Origin: Roseibium sp. Sym1
GTDB taxonomy: Bacteria > Pseudomonadota > Alphaproteobacteria > Rhizobiales > Stappiaceae
DNA: 64,000 nucleotides
Direction: 5' to 3'
Assembly: GCF_027359675.1 (NCBI RefSeq)
Contig: NZ_CP114786.1
Coordinates: 1,616,501-1,680,500 of the forward strand
Shown here: positions 1-8,230 of the stretch, one piece after another
Position numbering within the stretch: position 1 is the first letter of the stretch
How the letters are laid out: every line of letters begins with the position of its first letter
Notes under the pieces: generated by a model
Database searches by the model: none
What the model saw: only the letters and a program-made list of their open reading frames with translations
Told to the model about the DNA's origin: nothing
Made by a program: the position numbers and the translations under genes

Positions 1-185
1 TCATCCTGGTCGGCCCGCCCGAAGACAGGCCGGAAGCAGCCTCCGAGGATCTCGACACCCTGCTTGCCGCCGCCCTTGCGGACATGCCGGTCAGCGCCGC
101 CGCCAAGAAGGTCGCCAAGGCGACCGGCCTGGAACGCGGCGAGGTCTACAAGCGGGCGCTGGAACTGAAGGCGGACGGTGCCTGA
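1..185 (+). CDS. rsmI: 16S rRNA methyltransferase RsmI, C-terminal fragment
   Basis: The last 60 codons of a gene that begins before the window. The reading frame starts at base 3 and ends in TGA at 183-185. The tail has a segment rich in Ala and Lys, then a helix-turn-helix-like stretch (AAAKKVAKATGLERGEVYK), as in the C-terminus of RsmI, which 2'-O-methylates C1402 of 16S rRNA. Its stop overlaps the start of yraN by one base. The rsmI-yraN pairing is common in Proteobacteria and supports the call. The catalytic domain is outside the window, so identification rests on the tail and the neighbour. Confidence 0.75.
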   Translation, partial: ILVGPPEDRPEAASEDLDTLLAAALADMPVSAAAKKVAKATGLERGEVYKRALELKADGA

Positions 186-574
186 TGGCGCGGCGGCAGG
201 ACAACACGGCAACACAAAAGCGCCGGCGCGCCCACGCGCTTGGCCTCAACGCGGAAACCCTGGCCGCCTGGTACCTGCGCCTGACCGGCTGGCGTATCCT
301 GAAACGCCGCTACAAGACAAAAGCCGGCGAGATCGACCTGATTGCCAAACGCGGAAAGACGGTGGCCTTCGTCGAGGTCAAGGCGCGCAAGACCCGCCGC
401 GCGGCGCTGGAAGCGGTCACGCCGGCAAGCCAGCAACGGATTGCCCGTGCGGCAAAGATCTTCGTGTCCCAACATGCCAAGGCCGGGTTTTATACCTTGC
501 GTTTCGACATCGTCATCGTCTGCCCCTGGGCACTGCCGGAGCGGATCGTCAACGCCTTCGAGGCCCGGGACTGA
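185..574 (+). CDS. yraN: YraN family (UPF0102) nuclease-like protein
   Basis: 129 residues, the usual size of this family. It shows the endonuclease-like core GEID (48-51), a beta strand, then VEVK (63-66), giving the D51, E64, K66 pattern of restriction-endonuclease-fold proteins. A basic N-terminal segment (RRQDNTATQKRRRAHA) precedes the domain. The start ATG overlaps the rsmI stop (TGATG), so the two genes are probably translationally coupled. The cellular role of YraN is not firmly established; a nuclease role in DNA processing is inferred from the fold. Confidence 0.9.
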   Translation: MARRQDNTATQKRRRAHALGLNAETLAAWYLRLTGWRILKRRYKTKAGEIDLIAKRGKTVAFVEVKARKTRRAALEAVTPASQQRIARAAKIFVSQHAKAGFYTLRFDIVIVCPWALPERIVNAFEARD

Positions 575-591
575 AAAACCCGCGCCGGCTG

Positions 592-662
592 GTGTGGTGA
601 ATTTGAAATACGCCTTGTTGCTGCAGCTAGCGCCGTAGCGTATTTCAAATTTAAAACCACAC
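592..662. repeat. Inverted-repeat hairpin, first of four tandem palindromic elements
   Basis: Arms 592-613 and 638-662 pair as gtgtggt plus aatttgaaatacgc with a small bulge; the loop is about 24 bases. The element ends in a CTAG at 662-665 that it shares with the next palindrome. There is no coding capacity. It could act as a transcription stop after yraN, but no T-run follows. Confidence 0.75.
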
Positions 663-682
663 TAGAAACATATGTTTCTAGT
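661..682. repeat. Perfect 22-bp palindrome with CTAG at both ends
   Basis: Bases 661-682 equal their own reverse complement: CTAG, aaacatatgttt, CTAG, with one flanking base on each side. It shares its CTAG ends with the elements on either side. It could be a protein-binding site or the remnant of a very small inverted-repeat insertion. Confidence 0.85.
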
Positions 683-753
683 CACCTTTTTGGAACTGAA
701 GCTCGTTCGGAGCCTCTCGGAAAACGAGACGAACTTCAGTTCCAGGTGACTAG
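678..753. repeat. Inverted-repeat element bounded by CTAG
   Basis: Left arm ctagtcacct (678-687) plus ggaactgaag (692-701) pairs with the right arm at 732-753; four extra T in the left arm bulge out. An inner stem ctcgtt (702-707) / aacgag (723-728) extends the structure. CTAG at 678-681 and 750-753 is shared with the neighbouring elements. Confidence 0.75.
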
Positions 754-1022
754 AGCACTTCCCGGTTAGATTGGCTCAGTCTGTTTGAAGTCTGGCGAGA
801 CGATCTGCGCGGAGGAGCGTGAAGTCCATAGCGGGGCTATGGGCAAGCGGTCCGACAAAGCAGGTGTCCGCCAGACACAAACCCGGAGGGCCGGGCCGGT
901 TTGGCCCAATGCCTGCGGAAGTTGCCTCGACCGTGCGGCCAGCACGCTCTTCATCAACGTCCTTGACCTTGAACCAAACCAGCCTCGGCAGAGTGAGCCA
1001 ATCTAACCGGGAAGTGCTCTAG
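750..1022. mobile_element. MITE-like element with 29-bp perfect terminal inverted repeats
   Basis: Bases 750-778 and 994-1022 are perfect inverted copies of 29 bp, beginning and ending in CTAG, around a 215-bp interior. There is no transposase; the open frames inside are short and unlike known proteins. Length and termini fit a non-autonomous miniature inverted-repeat element. If CTAG is a duplicated target it would fit the YTAR target known for some IS5-family elements, but the parent element is not in the window. It ends about 40 bases before the secB stop. Confidence 0.6.
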
Positions 1023-1062
1023 ACCGGCGCGGGTTTGAAAATCGACAACAACTCAGCTGCCG

Positions 1063-1566
1063 TTAGTTCGGCTTCTGCTCGGCGCCTTCCTGCTGGGCTG
1101 CGGCCTGCTGCGCCATGTTCTGGCGGTACAGCTGGGCGAAATCGATCGGGTCGAGCATCAGCGGCGGGAAACCACCGTTGCGCGTCGCCTCGGAGAGGAT
1201 GTTGCGGGCATAGGGGAAGATCATGCGCGGGCATTCGATCATCACAAACGGATGCATGTGCTCTTTCGGCACGCCGGTGATCTTGAACAGGCCGGCATAG
1301 ACCAGCTCGACGTTGAACATCACCATGTCCGGGCGTTCCGCCTTGGCGGTCAGCGTCAGGATGACCTCGAACTGATCCTCACCCATCTGCTGGGCGCCGA
1401 CATTCACGTTGATGTCGAGTTTGGGCTGCTCGCCCTGGCCCAGGGACCGCGGTGCATTCGGATTTTCGAAGGACAGGTCCTTGATGTACTGGCCCAGGAT
1501 GTGCATGCCCGGCGCGGCGGCGCCTTCTGCCTGCGGCTCTGCGCCGCCGTCATTGGTGTCGGTCAT
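1063..1566 (-). CDS. secB: Protein-export chaperone SecB
   Basis: 167 residues. The acidic, Gly/Ala-rich N-terminus is followed by the SecB core: ILGQYIKDLSFENPN (24-38), then beta strands, then the conserved segment around CPRMIFPYARNILSEATRNGG and the FPPLMLDPIDF motif near the end. SecB keeps preproteins unfolded in the cytosol and hands them to SecA. In related genomes secB often sits close to dnaQ and coaE; here those genes are about 45 kb away, which suggests rearrangement near the origin. The gap to regB (1567-1761) must hold the divergent promoters; no clear box was identified. Confidence 0.97.
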   Translation of the reverse strand: MTDTNDGGAEPQAEGAAAPGMHILGQYIKDLSFENPNAPRSLGQGEQPKLDINVNVGAQQMGEDQFEVILTLTAKAERPDMVMFNVELVYAGLFKITGVPKEHMHPFVMIECPRMIFPYARNILSEATRNGGFPPLMLDPIDFAQLYRQNMAQQAAAQQEGAEQKPN

Positions 1567-1761
1567 CGTCTCATTCCGTTTCGCGGTGCTGATCTGACAT
1601 GAAGAGCCATGAAACCCCTTCGGATGGCCGCCGGCCCGCGTGATCCGGACAACCGTTTAGCGGGTGGCTACCATCTAGAACCAATGGATACAAGAGCCAC
1701 GCCTTGCAAGCTGGCCTAAACCGCTTCAAAAGGGGACAGCATCCCAAGTCCCATTTGGCAA

Positions 1762-3162
1762 ATGTCCGATCAACCGACGTCCAATATCATCCTGCCGCAC
1801 AGGCGCCTGAAACTCGACACGCTCGTCCGGCTGAGATGGCTGGCCGTGGGCGGTCAGACAGCCGCACTGCTGGTGGTTCATGTCGGGCTCGGGTATCCCA
1901 TGCCCGCCGGGCAGGGCTTTGCCCTGGTTGCCCTGTCGGCCTGGCTGAACATCTTTCTGAAAGTTCGCTGGCCCTCTGCGATGCGCCTTTCGGAGCGGGC
2001 GGCAACGCTTCAGCTGGCCTATGACATCCTGCAAATGAGCGGGCTCTTGTTTCTGACCGGTGGCCTTGGAAATCCGTTTGCCTTTCTCCTGATGGCGCCG
2101 GTGATGGTGTCCGCAACCGGGTTGTCCGCGCGCTACACCTTCATTCTCGGCATCCTGGCGACAGTTTGCGCCAGCCTTCTGGCTGTCTTTCACCTGCCCT
2201 TGCCCTGGGCCGTCGGTGACGATTTTTCCTTGCCCGTCGTCTATTCGGTCGGGATCTGGATCGCCCTCGTTTCAACTCTCGGCTTCATGGCAATCTATGC
2301 CTTCCGCGTTGCCGAGGAAGCCCGGCAAATGGCCGATGCGCTCGCCGCGACAGAGCTGGTGCTTGCCCGGGAACAGCACCTGAACGCGCTTGACGGGCTG
2401 GCAACGGCGGCAGCGCATGAACTCGGCACGCCGCTCGCGACCATCTATCTGGCCGCCAAGGAACTGGCCGACGAGTTCGAGGACGGCGATCCGCGCGCGG
2501 AAGACCTTGCGCTGATCCATTCCCAGGCGGAGCGATGCCGAAGCATCCTGCGCCAGTTGACCAGCCTGTCCAGCGAAGCCGACCGGACCTATCAACGCAT
2601 GCCGGTGACGCAGCTCATGGAAGATGTGATCGATCCGCACAGGGGCACGGGCGTGGCCATCCATTCCGACTGGTCCGGTTCCGGGTCCGAGCCCGTGGGA
2701 ACGCGCAACGCCGCCATCCGCTACGGGCTCGGCAATCTGGTCGAAAACGCCATTGATTTCGCAAGGTCCCGCGTCGATGTCACAGCCAGCTGGGATCCCA
2801 CAACACTGTCGATCTCGATCCGGGATGACGGCCCCGGGTTTTCCGTCGACATTCTCGGCAAGATCGGAGATCCCTATGTCTCCGTCCGGAGCGGCAAGTC
2901 GCCCCAGCGCGATACCGGCGGCGGGCTCGGGCTGGGCATTTTCATCGCCAAGACCTTGCTGGAACGCACCGGTGCAAAGCTCAGCCTGGAAAACCTGGCG
3001 CCACCGCAGACGGGAGCCCATATCCGTGTCAGCTGGCCGCGCCAGGTGTTCGAACAAGACGCCGGAGTGGACGAAACCTCATTTTCAGCCCATAACGGCA
3101 CCCGGACAGAAAAAAATCCTACACCTCCGGACTCCTCATCCAGGACGCAAGTCGAGACGTAA
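1762..3162 (+). CDS. regB: Redox sensor histidine kinase RegB/ActS/PrrB
   Basis: 466 residues. The N-terminal half is membrane-embedded, with about six hydrophobic segments up to residue 180. The family's quinone-binding heptad GGLGNPF is at 100-106. The H-box AAAHELGTPLATI has phospho-acceptor His219. The redox-active cysteine is Cys259 in ERCRSILRQLT, and an HATPase domain follows with N-box NLVENAIDFA and GGGLGLGIF. Spacing of heptad, His and Cys matches RegB of Rhodobacter (His225, Cys265). The kinase responds to the ubiquinone pool and phosphorylates RegA, encoded 22 bp downstream in the same transcript. A Ser/Thr/Pro-rich tail of about 40 residues follows the ATPase domain. Confidence 0.95.
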   Translation: MSDQPTSNIILPHRRLKLDTLVRLRWLAVGGQTAALLVVHVGLGYPMPAGQGFALVALSAWLNIFLKVRWPSAMRLSERAATLQLAYDILQMSGLLFLTGGLGNPFAFLLMAPVMVSATGLSARYTFILGILATVCASLLAVFHLPLPWAVGDDFSLPVVYSVGIWIALVSTLGFMAIYAFRVAEEARQMADALAATELVLAREQHLNALDGLATAAAHELGTPLATIYLAAKELADEFEDGDPRAEDLALIHSQAERCRSILRQLTSLSSEADRTYQRMPVTQLMEDVIDPHRGTGVAIHSDWSGSGSEPVGTRNAAIRYGLGNLVENAIDFARSRVDVTASWDPTTLSISIRDDGPGFSVDILGKIGDPYVSVRSGKSPQRDTGGGLGLGIFIAKTLLERTGAKLSLENLAPPQTGAHIRVSWPRQVFEQDAGVDETSFSAHNGTRTEKNPTPPDSSSRTQVET

Positions 3163-3184
3163 GAATAAAAACCGGTAAGACGAG

Positions 3185-3742
3185 ATGACAGACCAGACAC
3201 CAGCCCTGAGCACTGCGGAGGACATGAGCCTCCTGATCGTCGACGATGACAAACCGTTCCAGCAACGTCTTGCACGGGCCATGGAAAAACGCGGTTTTGC
3301 GACGGAAACAGCTGACAGCGTTCAGGATGCCGCGGCCAAGATCGCCAGTGGCGCGCCGGCCTTCGCAATCGTGGACATGCGGCTTGAAGACGGCAATGGC
3401 CTCGATGTGATCGAGAAGATCCGGCAGAAACGCCCGGACGCGCGCGCGATCGTGCTGACCGGCTATGGCAACATCGCCACGGCGGTTACCGCGGTCAAAC
3501 TCGGTGCCATCGATTATCTCGCCAAGCCCGCGGATCCGGACGATATCGTCGCCGCTCTCGCGCGCAAACCCGAGGACAAGGCCCAGCCACCCGAGAATCC
3601 CATGTCGGCCGACCGGGTTCGCTGGGAGCATATCCAGCGCGTCTACGAACTCTGCGACCGGAATGTTTCCGAGACGGCGCGGCGGCTCAACATGCACCGG
3701 CGCACACTGCAACGGATCCTGGCGAAGCGCGCGCCCCGCTGA
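3185..3742 (+). CDS. regA: Redox response regulator RegA/ActR/PrrA
   Basis: 185 residues. The receiver domain has acidic DDD at 20-22, phospho-acceptor Asp64 (IVDMRLEDG) and Lys114. The C-terminal Fis-type helix-turn-helix WEHIQRVYELCDRNVSE, then TARRLNMHRRTLQRIL, is nearly invariant in the RegA/ActR/PrrA family. It directly follows regB, so the pair forms a complete global redox system, which in relatives controls respiration, carbon and nitrogen metabolism and, where present, photosynthesis. No photosynthesis gene is in the window. Confidence 0.96.
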   Translation: MTDQTPALSTAEDMSLLIVDDDKPFQQRLARAMEKRGFATETADSVQDAAAKIASGAPAFAIVDMRLEDGNGLDVIEKIRQKRPDARAIVLTGYGNIATAVTAVKLGAIDYLAKPADPDDIVAALARKPEDKAQPPENPMSADRVRWEHIQRVYELCDRNVSETARRLNMHRRTLQRILAKRAPR

Positions 3743-3842
3743 GGAACTCGCATCTTGCGCCAATGCAGACTTGCCCTTTCACCGCCACTTTGCCTAAGTA
3801 TTGCCATTCGGTGATAGACTTGCGCTCCCATGGAGATCGCTT

Positions 3843-5660
3843 ATGCGGCATGTTGCTGCCCAATTTGGTTTTACCCCCCTGCTGAAGTCCGGAATGCTGG
3901 CTGCGGCGAGCGCGCTTCTGATTGCCTCCGGCACGGCCGTGATGGCGCAGTCCGCCCCCGAGACCCTGCGCATCAATGTCGAACCGCCCGACCCGGGCAT
4001 CCGGTCCATTACCGTGGACAAGAAATACCGGCCGATCATCAGCCGGGACGACAAGGGCGTCGTGATCGATACCCAGGGCAGCGACAACAAGCGTCCGGGC
4101 TGTGATGTCAAGCTGGAGGTCACGCTGGAAAACAGCCGTGTGCTCCACCGCGAAGCCAATATCTGCTCCGGCAACACACTTGTGGTGGACGTCAGCAGCG
4201 ACGGCAAGCCCGGCGCTGCGGCGCGGGTTGTCGGCACCAACTCGGGAACCGCGGCAGGTCCGGTCACCAGCACGAGGACTGAAACACCGAAGACCACGGT
4301 ACTGCCGCCTTCGACGGAGGCAAACTCCTCGATCACGGAAGTCCAGCCGCCGGAAGACACTGTGCTGAAGCCGCTGGACCAGGTCGATACACCCATCTCC
4401 GAGCCCGGTACGGACACAACGGCGCTGCCCGGCTCCGATTTCGAGACCACGGTCGGGGAAGCCCTTTCGGGTGGCACCGCCAATGCCCAGCCGGTGCTGG
4501 TAACGCCAAGCGAAGACCGCCAGTGGCTGGCCGAACCCGGAACGCAGCCGGGCTCGCCGACGATGCTGGAGCACGGGGTGCCGCAGACCGACGATCGCGA
4601 CTTCCGCGCCGACTGCAGCACGCAATCCGGTTTCGCCAAGATCACCTTCCAGCAGGCGCCGGCCGGGCTCCTGGAGGGCATGCCACAGGCGGTGCGCATC
4701 ACTGCGGGTGAATTCGACAACGGTTACAATGCCTTCGGCTCTTCGACCAACAACGAGGCCGGGGTGTCGTTGCCCGAAGTCAATATCGAAATGACCGACC
4801 CGCTGTGGGAGGCCATGATCCGCGAGTCCGAATTGTCGATTGCCGTCGAAGGCATGCCGGCACATGCCGTCTCGCTGAAAGGCAGCGCCAATCCGGTCCG
4901 CCTGTTTGTCGCGACCTGCTCGCTGCCGCAGCAGATCGTTTCGGACGATGCCTTTGGAACGGGTGCCGAGGAACCCGGCTCGGACCTGTCCTGCACCGAA
5001 CTCGGCCGCGTGCGCTCCGTCGAGGCCGTCAGGCCGGGCCAGATCGTGTTCCGCAATGCCAGCCAGCAGGCGATCGAAGTCCAGTGGGTCGACTACCGTG
5101 GCGGCGAACGGCCCTATGCGCGGCTGGAACCGGGTCAGATCCTGGAACAACAGACCTATGTTTCCCACGCCTGGACCGTGCGCGGTGCCAATGGCGAATG
5201 CCGCGGCATCTACGTCACGCGGACGCCCTACCGCGAAGTCGTGATCCAGGGTCCGAAGACGTTCGGCGTGCCCGGCAACAACGGCTTCGGCGGCGGCGAT
5301 GCCTGGGGCAACCAGAATGGCGGTTTCGACGGCCAGCCCGGCAACGGTTTTCCGGCCGGACCGACGCCGCCGGGTGCGATCGAAGGCTCCAGCCAGCCTA
5401 CGTTCCAGCAACAACAGACAGCCCGCGCCAACGTCGCCGACTATCTGTGCACTTCCGGTATCGACCTGAATGTCGTGTTCTCGCCGGACCTGCAAAGCGC
5501 CACGGTTGCCGAAATGGGCTATGGCGCGGTCACCCTGCAGCGTCAGGGCGGCGCCAATACTTTCTACTTCGAATCACAGGGTCATGTGCTCAAAGGTCAG
5601 TTGCAGAACGCCACCTGGTCGCGACCGGGCCTGAGGGATGTCTTCTGCGCACGCAGATAA
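3843..5660 (+). CDS. Secreted protein with VHL beta-like and MliC-like domains
   Basis: 605 residues from ATG 3843, preceded by GGAGA at a good distance; an in-frame TTG at 3801 would bury the signal peptide, so it was not chosen. Layout: signal peptide to about residue 35 ending in AVMAQ; a beta-rich domain (40-120); a Thr/Pro/Ser-rich linker (about 130-240); a second beta-rich domain (about 255-365); a stretch at 391-445 that aligns without gaps to the beta domain of human VHL protein, with W415, Y425, T438, H442 and W444; a Gly/Asn/Pro-rich linker (about 475-525); and a C-terminal domain (533-605) resembling the lysozyme inhibitor MliC, with cysteines near each end. It is exported to the periplasm or outside. 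Function unknown; the domains suggest binding of a protein or peptidoglycan-related ligand. No partner gene is evident. Confidence 0.8.
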   Translation: MRHVAAQFGFTPLLKSGMLAAASALLIASGTAVMAQSAPETLRINVEPPDPGIRSITVDKKYRPIISRDDKGVVIDTQGSDNKRPGCDVKLEVTLENSRVLHREANICSGNTLVVDVSSDGKPGAAARVVGTNSGTAAGPVTSTRTETPKTTVLPPSTEANSSITEVQPPEDTVLKPLDQVDTPISEPGTDTTALPGSDFETTVGEALSGGTANAQPVLVTPSEDRQWLAEPGTQPGSPTMLEHGVPQTDDRDFRADCSTQSGFAKITFQQAPAGLLEGMPQAVRITAGEFDNGYNAFGSSTNNEAGVSLPEVNIEMTDPLWEAMIRESELSIAVEGMPAHAVSLKGSANPVRLFVATCSLPQQIVSDDAFGTGAEEPGSDLSCTELGRVRSVEAVRPGQIVFRNASQQAIEVQWVDYRGGERPYARLEPGQILEQQTYVSHAWTVRGANGECRGIYVTRTPYREVVIQGPKTFGVPGNNGFGGGDAWGNQNGGFDGQPGNGFPAGPTPPGAIEGSSQPTFQQQQTARANVADYLCTSGIDLNVVFSPDLQSATVAEMGYGAVTLQRQGGANTFYFESQGHVLKGQLQNATWSRPGLRDVFCARR

Positions 5661-5833
5661 TTTCTGCCTCTAGGTAAGACTCGAATTCTCGCAATGGTTG
5701 CGCTACGTAAACCGGCTACTTTTTCTTGGCCGTTTGCGGGCATAGGTACTTATATTCAATTCTGCGAATTAATTATTTGGTCAGTTGTTTGTAGGAATTC
5801 TAAAAGGACATAACCCGACAGAAAGCCCCTGCC

Positions 5834-7525
5834 ATGTCCTTTACCCGTTGGCCACTTGCCTGGAAAATCACGACACCTGTCTTTGTCATTGCCATTTTTA
5901 CCGTTGCTCTCGCGATGCTCTCCCTCAGCTCGCTGAAAGACGCAATGCTGCAGGAACGCCTGACCAAGATCGAGGACATTTCGCAAACTGCGAGCAAAAT
6001 TGCCGCCCGCTACCACGAGCTTGAGAAATCGGGAGAAATGGGCCGCGAAGAGGCTCAGAAAAACGCAATCCAGGCGATTTCCGCAATGCGGTTTGAAAAC
6101 GGCGAAAACTACGTATTCGTTTTCGACAACAACTCCGTCACGATCTCGCACGCCAACGAAAAACTGATCGGCAAGAACCTCACGGATCTCAAGGATGCCA
6201 ATGGTGTGCGCATCATTCCCGAGCTCGTGAACGTTGCCCGCAGCGGTGGCGGGACGCTTCAATACCTGTGGCCGCGCGCCGGCAGTGACGTTCCGATCGA
6301 GAAATGGGGTTACGCCACCGGGTTCGAGCCCTGGCAGTGGATGCTGGGCACGGGTGTCTATATCGACGACATGGAAGCCGCCTTCTGGAACCAGGCCATG
6401 CTGATCATCTCGCTGGCGCTTGTCGGCGCACTGGTCGCGGGGTCGATTGCATTCGTCGCCATCCGCAGCCTTGTCCGTCCGCTGCGCTCCCTGACCGACA
6501 ACATGAGCACTTTGGCGGAAGGCGATACCAATATCGTCATCGAGGGTGCGGGCAGGGGCGACGAAATCGGTCAGATGGCCAGCGCCATGGAGGTCTTCGT
6601 CCGGAACGAAACCGCGCGCCGCGAGCTGGAAGAGCAACAGAATGCAAGTCAGGAAGACGCCGCGCGCAAGGGTTCGGAGATCCAGCAGCTCAGCGGTGAC
6701 TTCGATCGTCAGATCATGGACATGCTCAACATCATCGACAGTTCCGTGCAGAATCTGCAGGCCGCTTCCGCGGACATGACCGACGTGGCCGCCCAGACCA
6801 CGGAACAGAGCGGCCTGGTCTCCAATGCCTCGTCGCAGGCCGCCCATAACGTGGAAACCGTGGCCGCCGCTGCGGAGGAACTGTCGGCCTCCGTGAACGA
6901 AATCCGCCGCCAGGTTCAATCCTCGAGCGAGATCGCCTCCCGCGCCGCCGGCGAAGCCCAGTCGACCAACCAGCGCATGCATGGCCTGTCGGAAAGCGCC
7001 AGCCGCATCGGCGAAGTGGTGACGCTGATCCAGGCGATCGCCGAGCAGACCAACCTGCTTGCCCTGAACGCCACCATCGAGGCGGCCCGCGCGGGCGAGG
7101 CCGGCAAGGGCTTCGCGGTCGTTGCCGCCGAAGTCAAGGAACTGGCCACCCAGACCTCGAAGGCGACCGAGGAGATTTCAAGCCAGATCACCGCCATCCA
7201 GGAAGAGACCGGCCATGCGGCCAGCGCGATTTCCTCGGTGACGGAGATCATCAACAACATGAACGAAATCGCCTCTTCCATTGCCTCCTCGGTCGAGGAG
7301 CAGGGCGTGGCGACGCAGGAAATCGCGAGCAACGCGACCGAAGCCTCGCGCAGCACCGTCGAGGTCACGACCAATATCGAAACCGTCGCGTCGGCCGCTG
7401 AAAACACCCGCGATACGGCCGAGAAGGTCGACAGCTCGGCTCAGCAGCTGAAAGAAAACGCGGGCATGCTGCGCGACCAGGTCGCAACGTTCCTGCAGGA
7501 AGTCCGCAGCCGCTCGGTCGCCTGA
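5834..7525 (+). CDS. Methyl-accepting chemotaxis protein with a single Cache sensor
   Basis: 563 residues. Membrane helix 1 at about 10-31; a periplasmic sCache-type domain (about 35-185) with [16 protein letters not shown] and the [26 protein letters not shown] region typical of this sensor; membrane helix 2 at about 187-210; HAMP to about 265; then the signalling domain, whose hairpin tip [18 protein letters not shown] starts near residue 401. There is no C-terminal pentapeptide tether for CheR. It stands alone, with no che genes nearby. Small organic acids are common ligands of this sensor type, but the ligand here is unknown. Confidence 0.95.
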   Translation: MSFTRWPLAWKITTPVFVIAIFTVALAMLSLSSLKDAMLQERLTKIEDISQTASKIAARYHELEKSGEMGREEAQKNAIQAISAMRFENGENYVFVFDNNSVTISHANEKLIGKNLTDLKDANGVRIIPELVNVARSGGGTLQYLWPRAGSDVPIEKWGYATGFEPWQWMLGTGVYIDDMEAAFWNQAMLIISLALVGALVAGSIAFVAIRSLVRPLRSLTDNMSTLAEGDTNIVIEGAGRGDEIGQMASAMEVFVRNETARRELEEQQNASQEDAARKGSEIQQLSGDFDRQIMDMLNIIDSSVQNLQAASADMTDVAAQTTEQSGLVSNASSQAAHNVETVAAAAEELSASVNEIRRQVQSSSEIASRAAGEAQSTNQRMHGLSESASRIGEVVTLIQAIAEQTNLLALNATIEAARAGEAGKGFAVVAAEVKELATQTSKATEEISSQITAIQEETGHAASAISSVTEIINNMNEIASSIASSVEEQGVATQEIASNATEASRSTVEVTTNIETVASAAENTRDTAEKVDSSAQQLKENAGMLRDQVATFLQEVRSRSVA

Positions 7526-7558
7526 TCCAACGCCCCCGGCACGAACCTCCCCGACACC

Positions 7559-7592
7559 AGCGTCCCCGGTGCCATGCGCCGGGGACGCTTTT
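7559..7592 (+). terminator. Rho-independent terminator after the chemoreceptor gene
   Basis: Perfect 11-bp stem agcgtccccgg (7559-7569) / ccggggacgct (7579-7589) with a 9-base loop and a run of T directly after. It lies 34 bases past the stop and ends 25 bases before the tetR stop, separating the convergent units. Confidence 0.88.
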
Positions 7593-7616
7593 CGTTCAAG
7601 TCCGGCGAACGGACCT

Positions 7617-8210
7617 TCAGTCGCTTTCCCTGAGCAGTCCCGTCGCGAGGCACCGAAACGCCTCAAGCGCCCGTTGAAGAACGTCTTCCGGGTTGTCGCT
7701 GGCGGCAATCCAGAGGGCCGCGTTCAGGGCTGCCCCGTTCAACAGCCGCGCTGCCGCTTCGGCATCCACCGGCTTCATGACGCCTTCCGCAATCAGCGTG
7801 GTGACCGCTTTCGTCGTGGTCTCGAGGCAATGGTTCTGGCTTGGCCACAGGGACGGGTCCCCGAGCACCGCGGGGCCGTCGAGCAGCACGATGCGCTGCA
7901 CTTCCGGCTCCAGCGCCATTTCGATATACGCGGCGCCTTCGGCCAGCAGGCCGTCCCAGAGACTGTCTTCCTTGCTGCCGATGGCGTGAGCGCGGCCCGC
8001 CATTTCGCTGTCGATCTGGTTGACGACCGCCTGGAGCAAACCCTTCTTGTCTCCGAAATTGTGATAGAGCGCACCTCTGGTCAGGCCGACTTCAGCGGTC
8101 AACTCATCCATTGATGCGGCCGAAAAACCCTTTTCTGCGAAAGCCTTGCGTGCTGCGCAGATGAGTTTCGCCCGGGTTTCTTCCATCTTTTCCGTCCGGC
8201 TTCTTGCCAT
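7617..8210 (-). CDS. TetR/AcrR family transcriptional regulator
   Basis: 197 residues from ATG 8210 (MARSRTEKMEETR), chosen because GGAG lies 9 bases upstream; ATG 8219 is an alternative. The N-terminal helix-turn-helix is typical: AARKAFAEKGFSAASMDELT, then AEVGLTRGALYHNFGDKKGLL. The C-terminal ligand domain is not assignable. The gene is divergent from a RidA-family gene, and three copies of a CATAC-N5-GTATG repeat occupy the gap. The simplest reading is a self-regulating repressor that also controls the RidA gene. The inducer is unknown. Confidence 0.93.
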   Translation of the reverse strand: MARSRTEKMEETRAKLICAARKAFAEKGFSAASMDELTAEVGLTRGALYHNFGDKKGLLQAVVNQIDSEMAGRAHAIGSKEDSLWDGLLAEGAAYIEMALEPEVQRIVLLDGPAVLGDPSLWPSQNHCLETTTKAVTTLIAEGVMKPVDAEAAARLLNGAALNAALWIAASDNPEDVLQRALEAFRCLATGLLRESD

Positions 8211-8230
8211 CGGGTTCATCTCCAATTTCG

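Noticed and set aside
785..1006. 73-codon frame inside the MITE-like element
   Set aside because: No ribosome-binding site, no family, and the element is bounded by inverted repeats, so it is most likely non-coding.
3687..5495. 602-codon open frame antisense to the VHL-domain gene
   Set aside because: The composition is typical of a complementary frame in GC-rich DNA (Arg/Gly/Val-rich, no domain), while the plus-strand frame has a signal peptide, a ribosome-binding site and recognisable domains.
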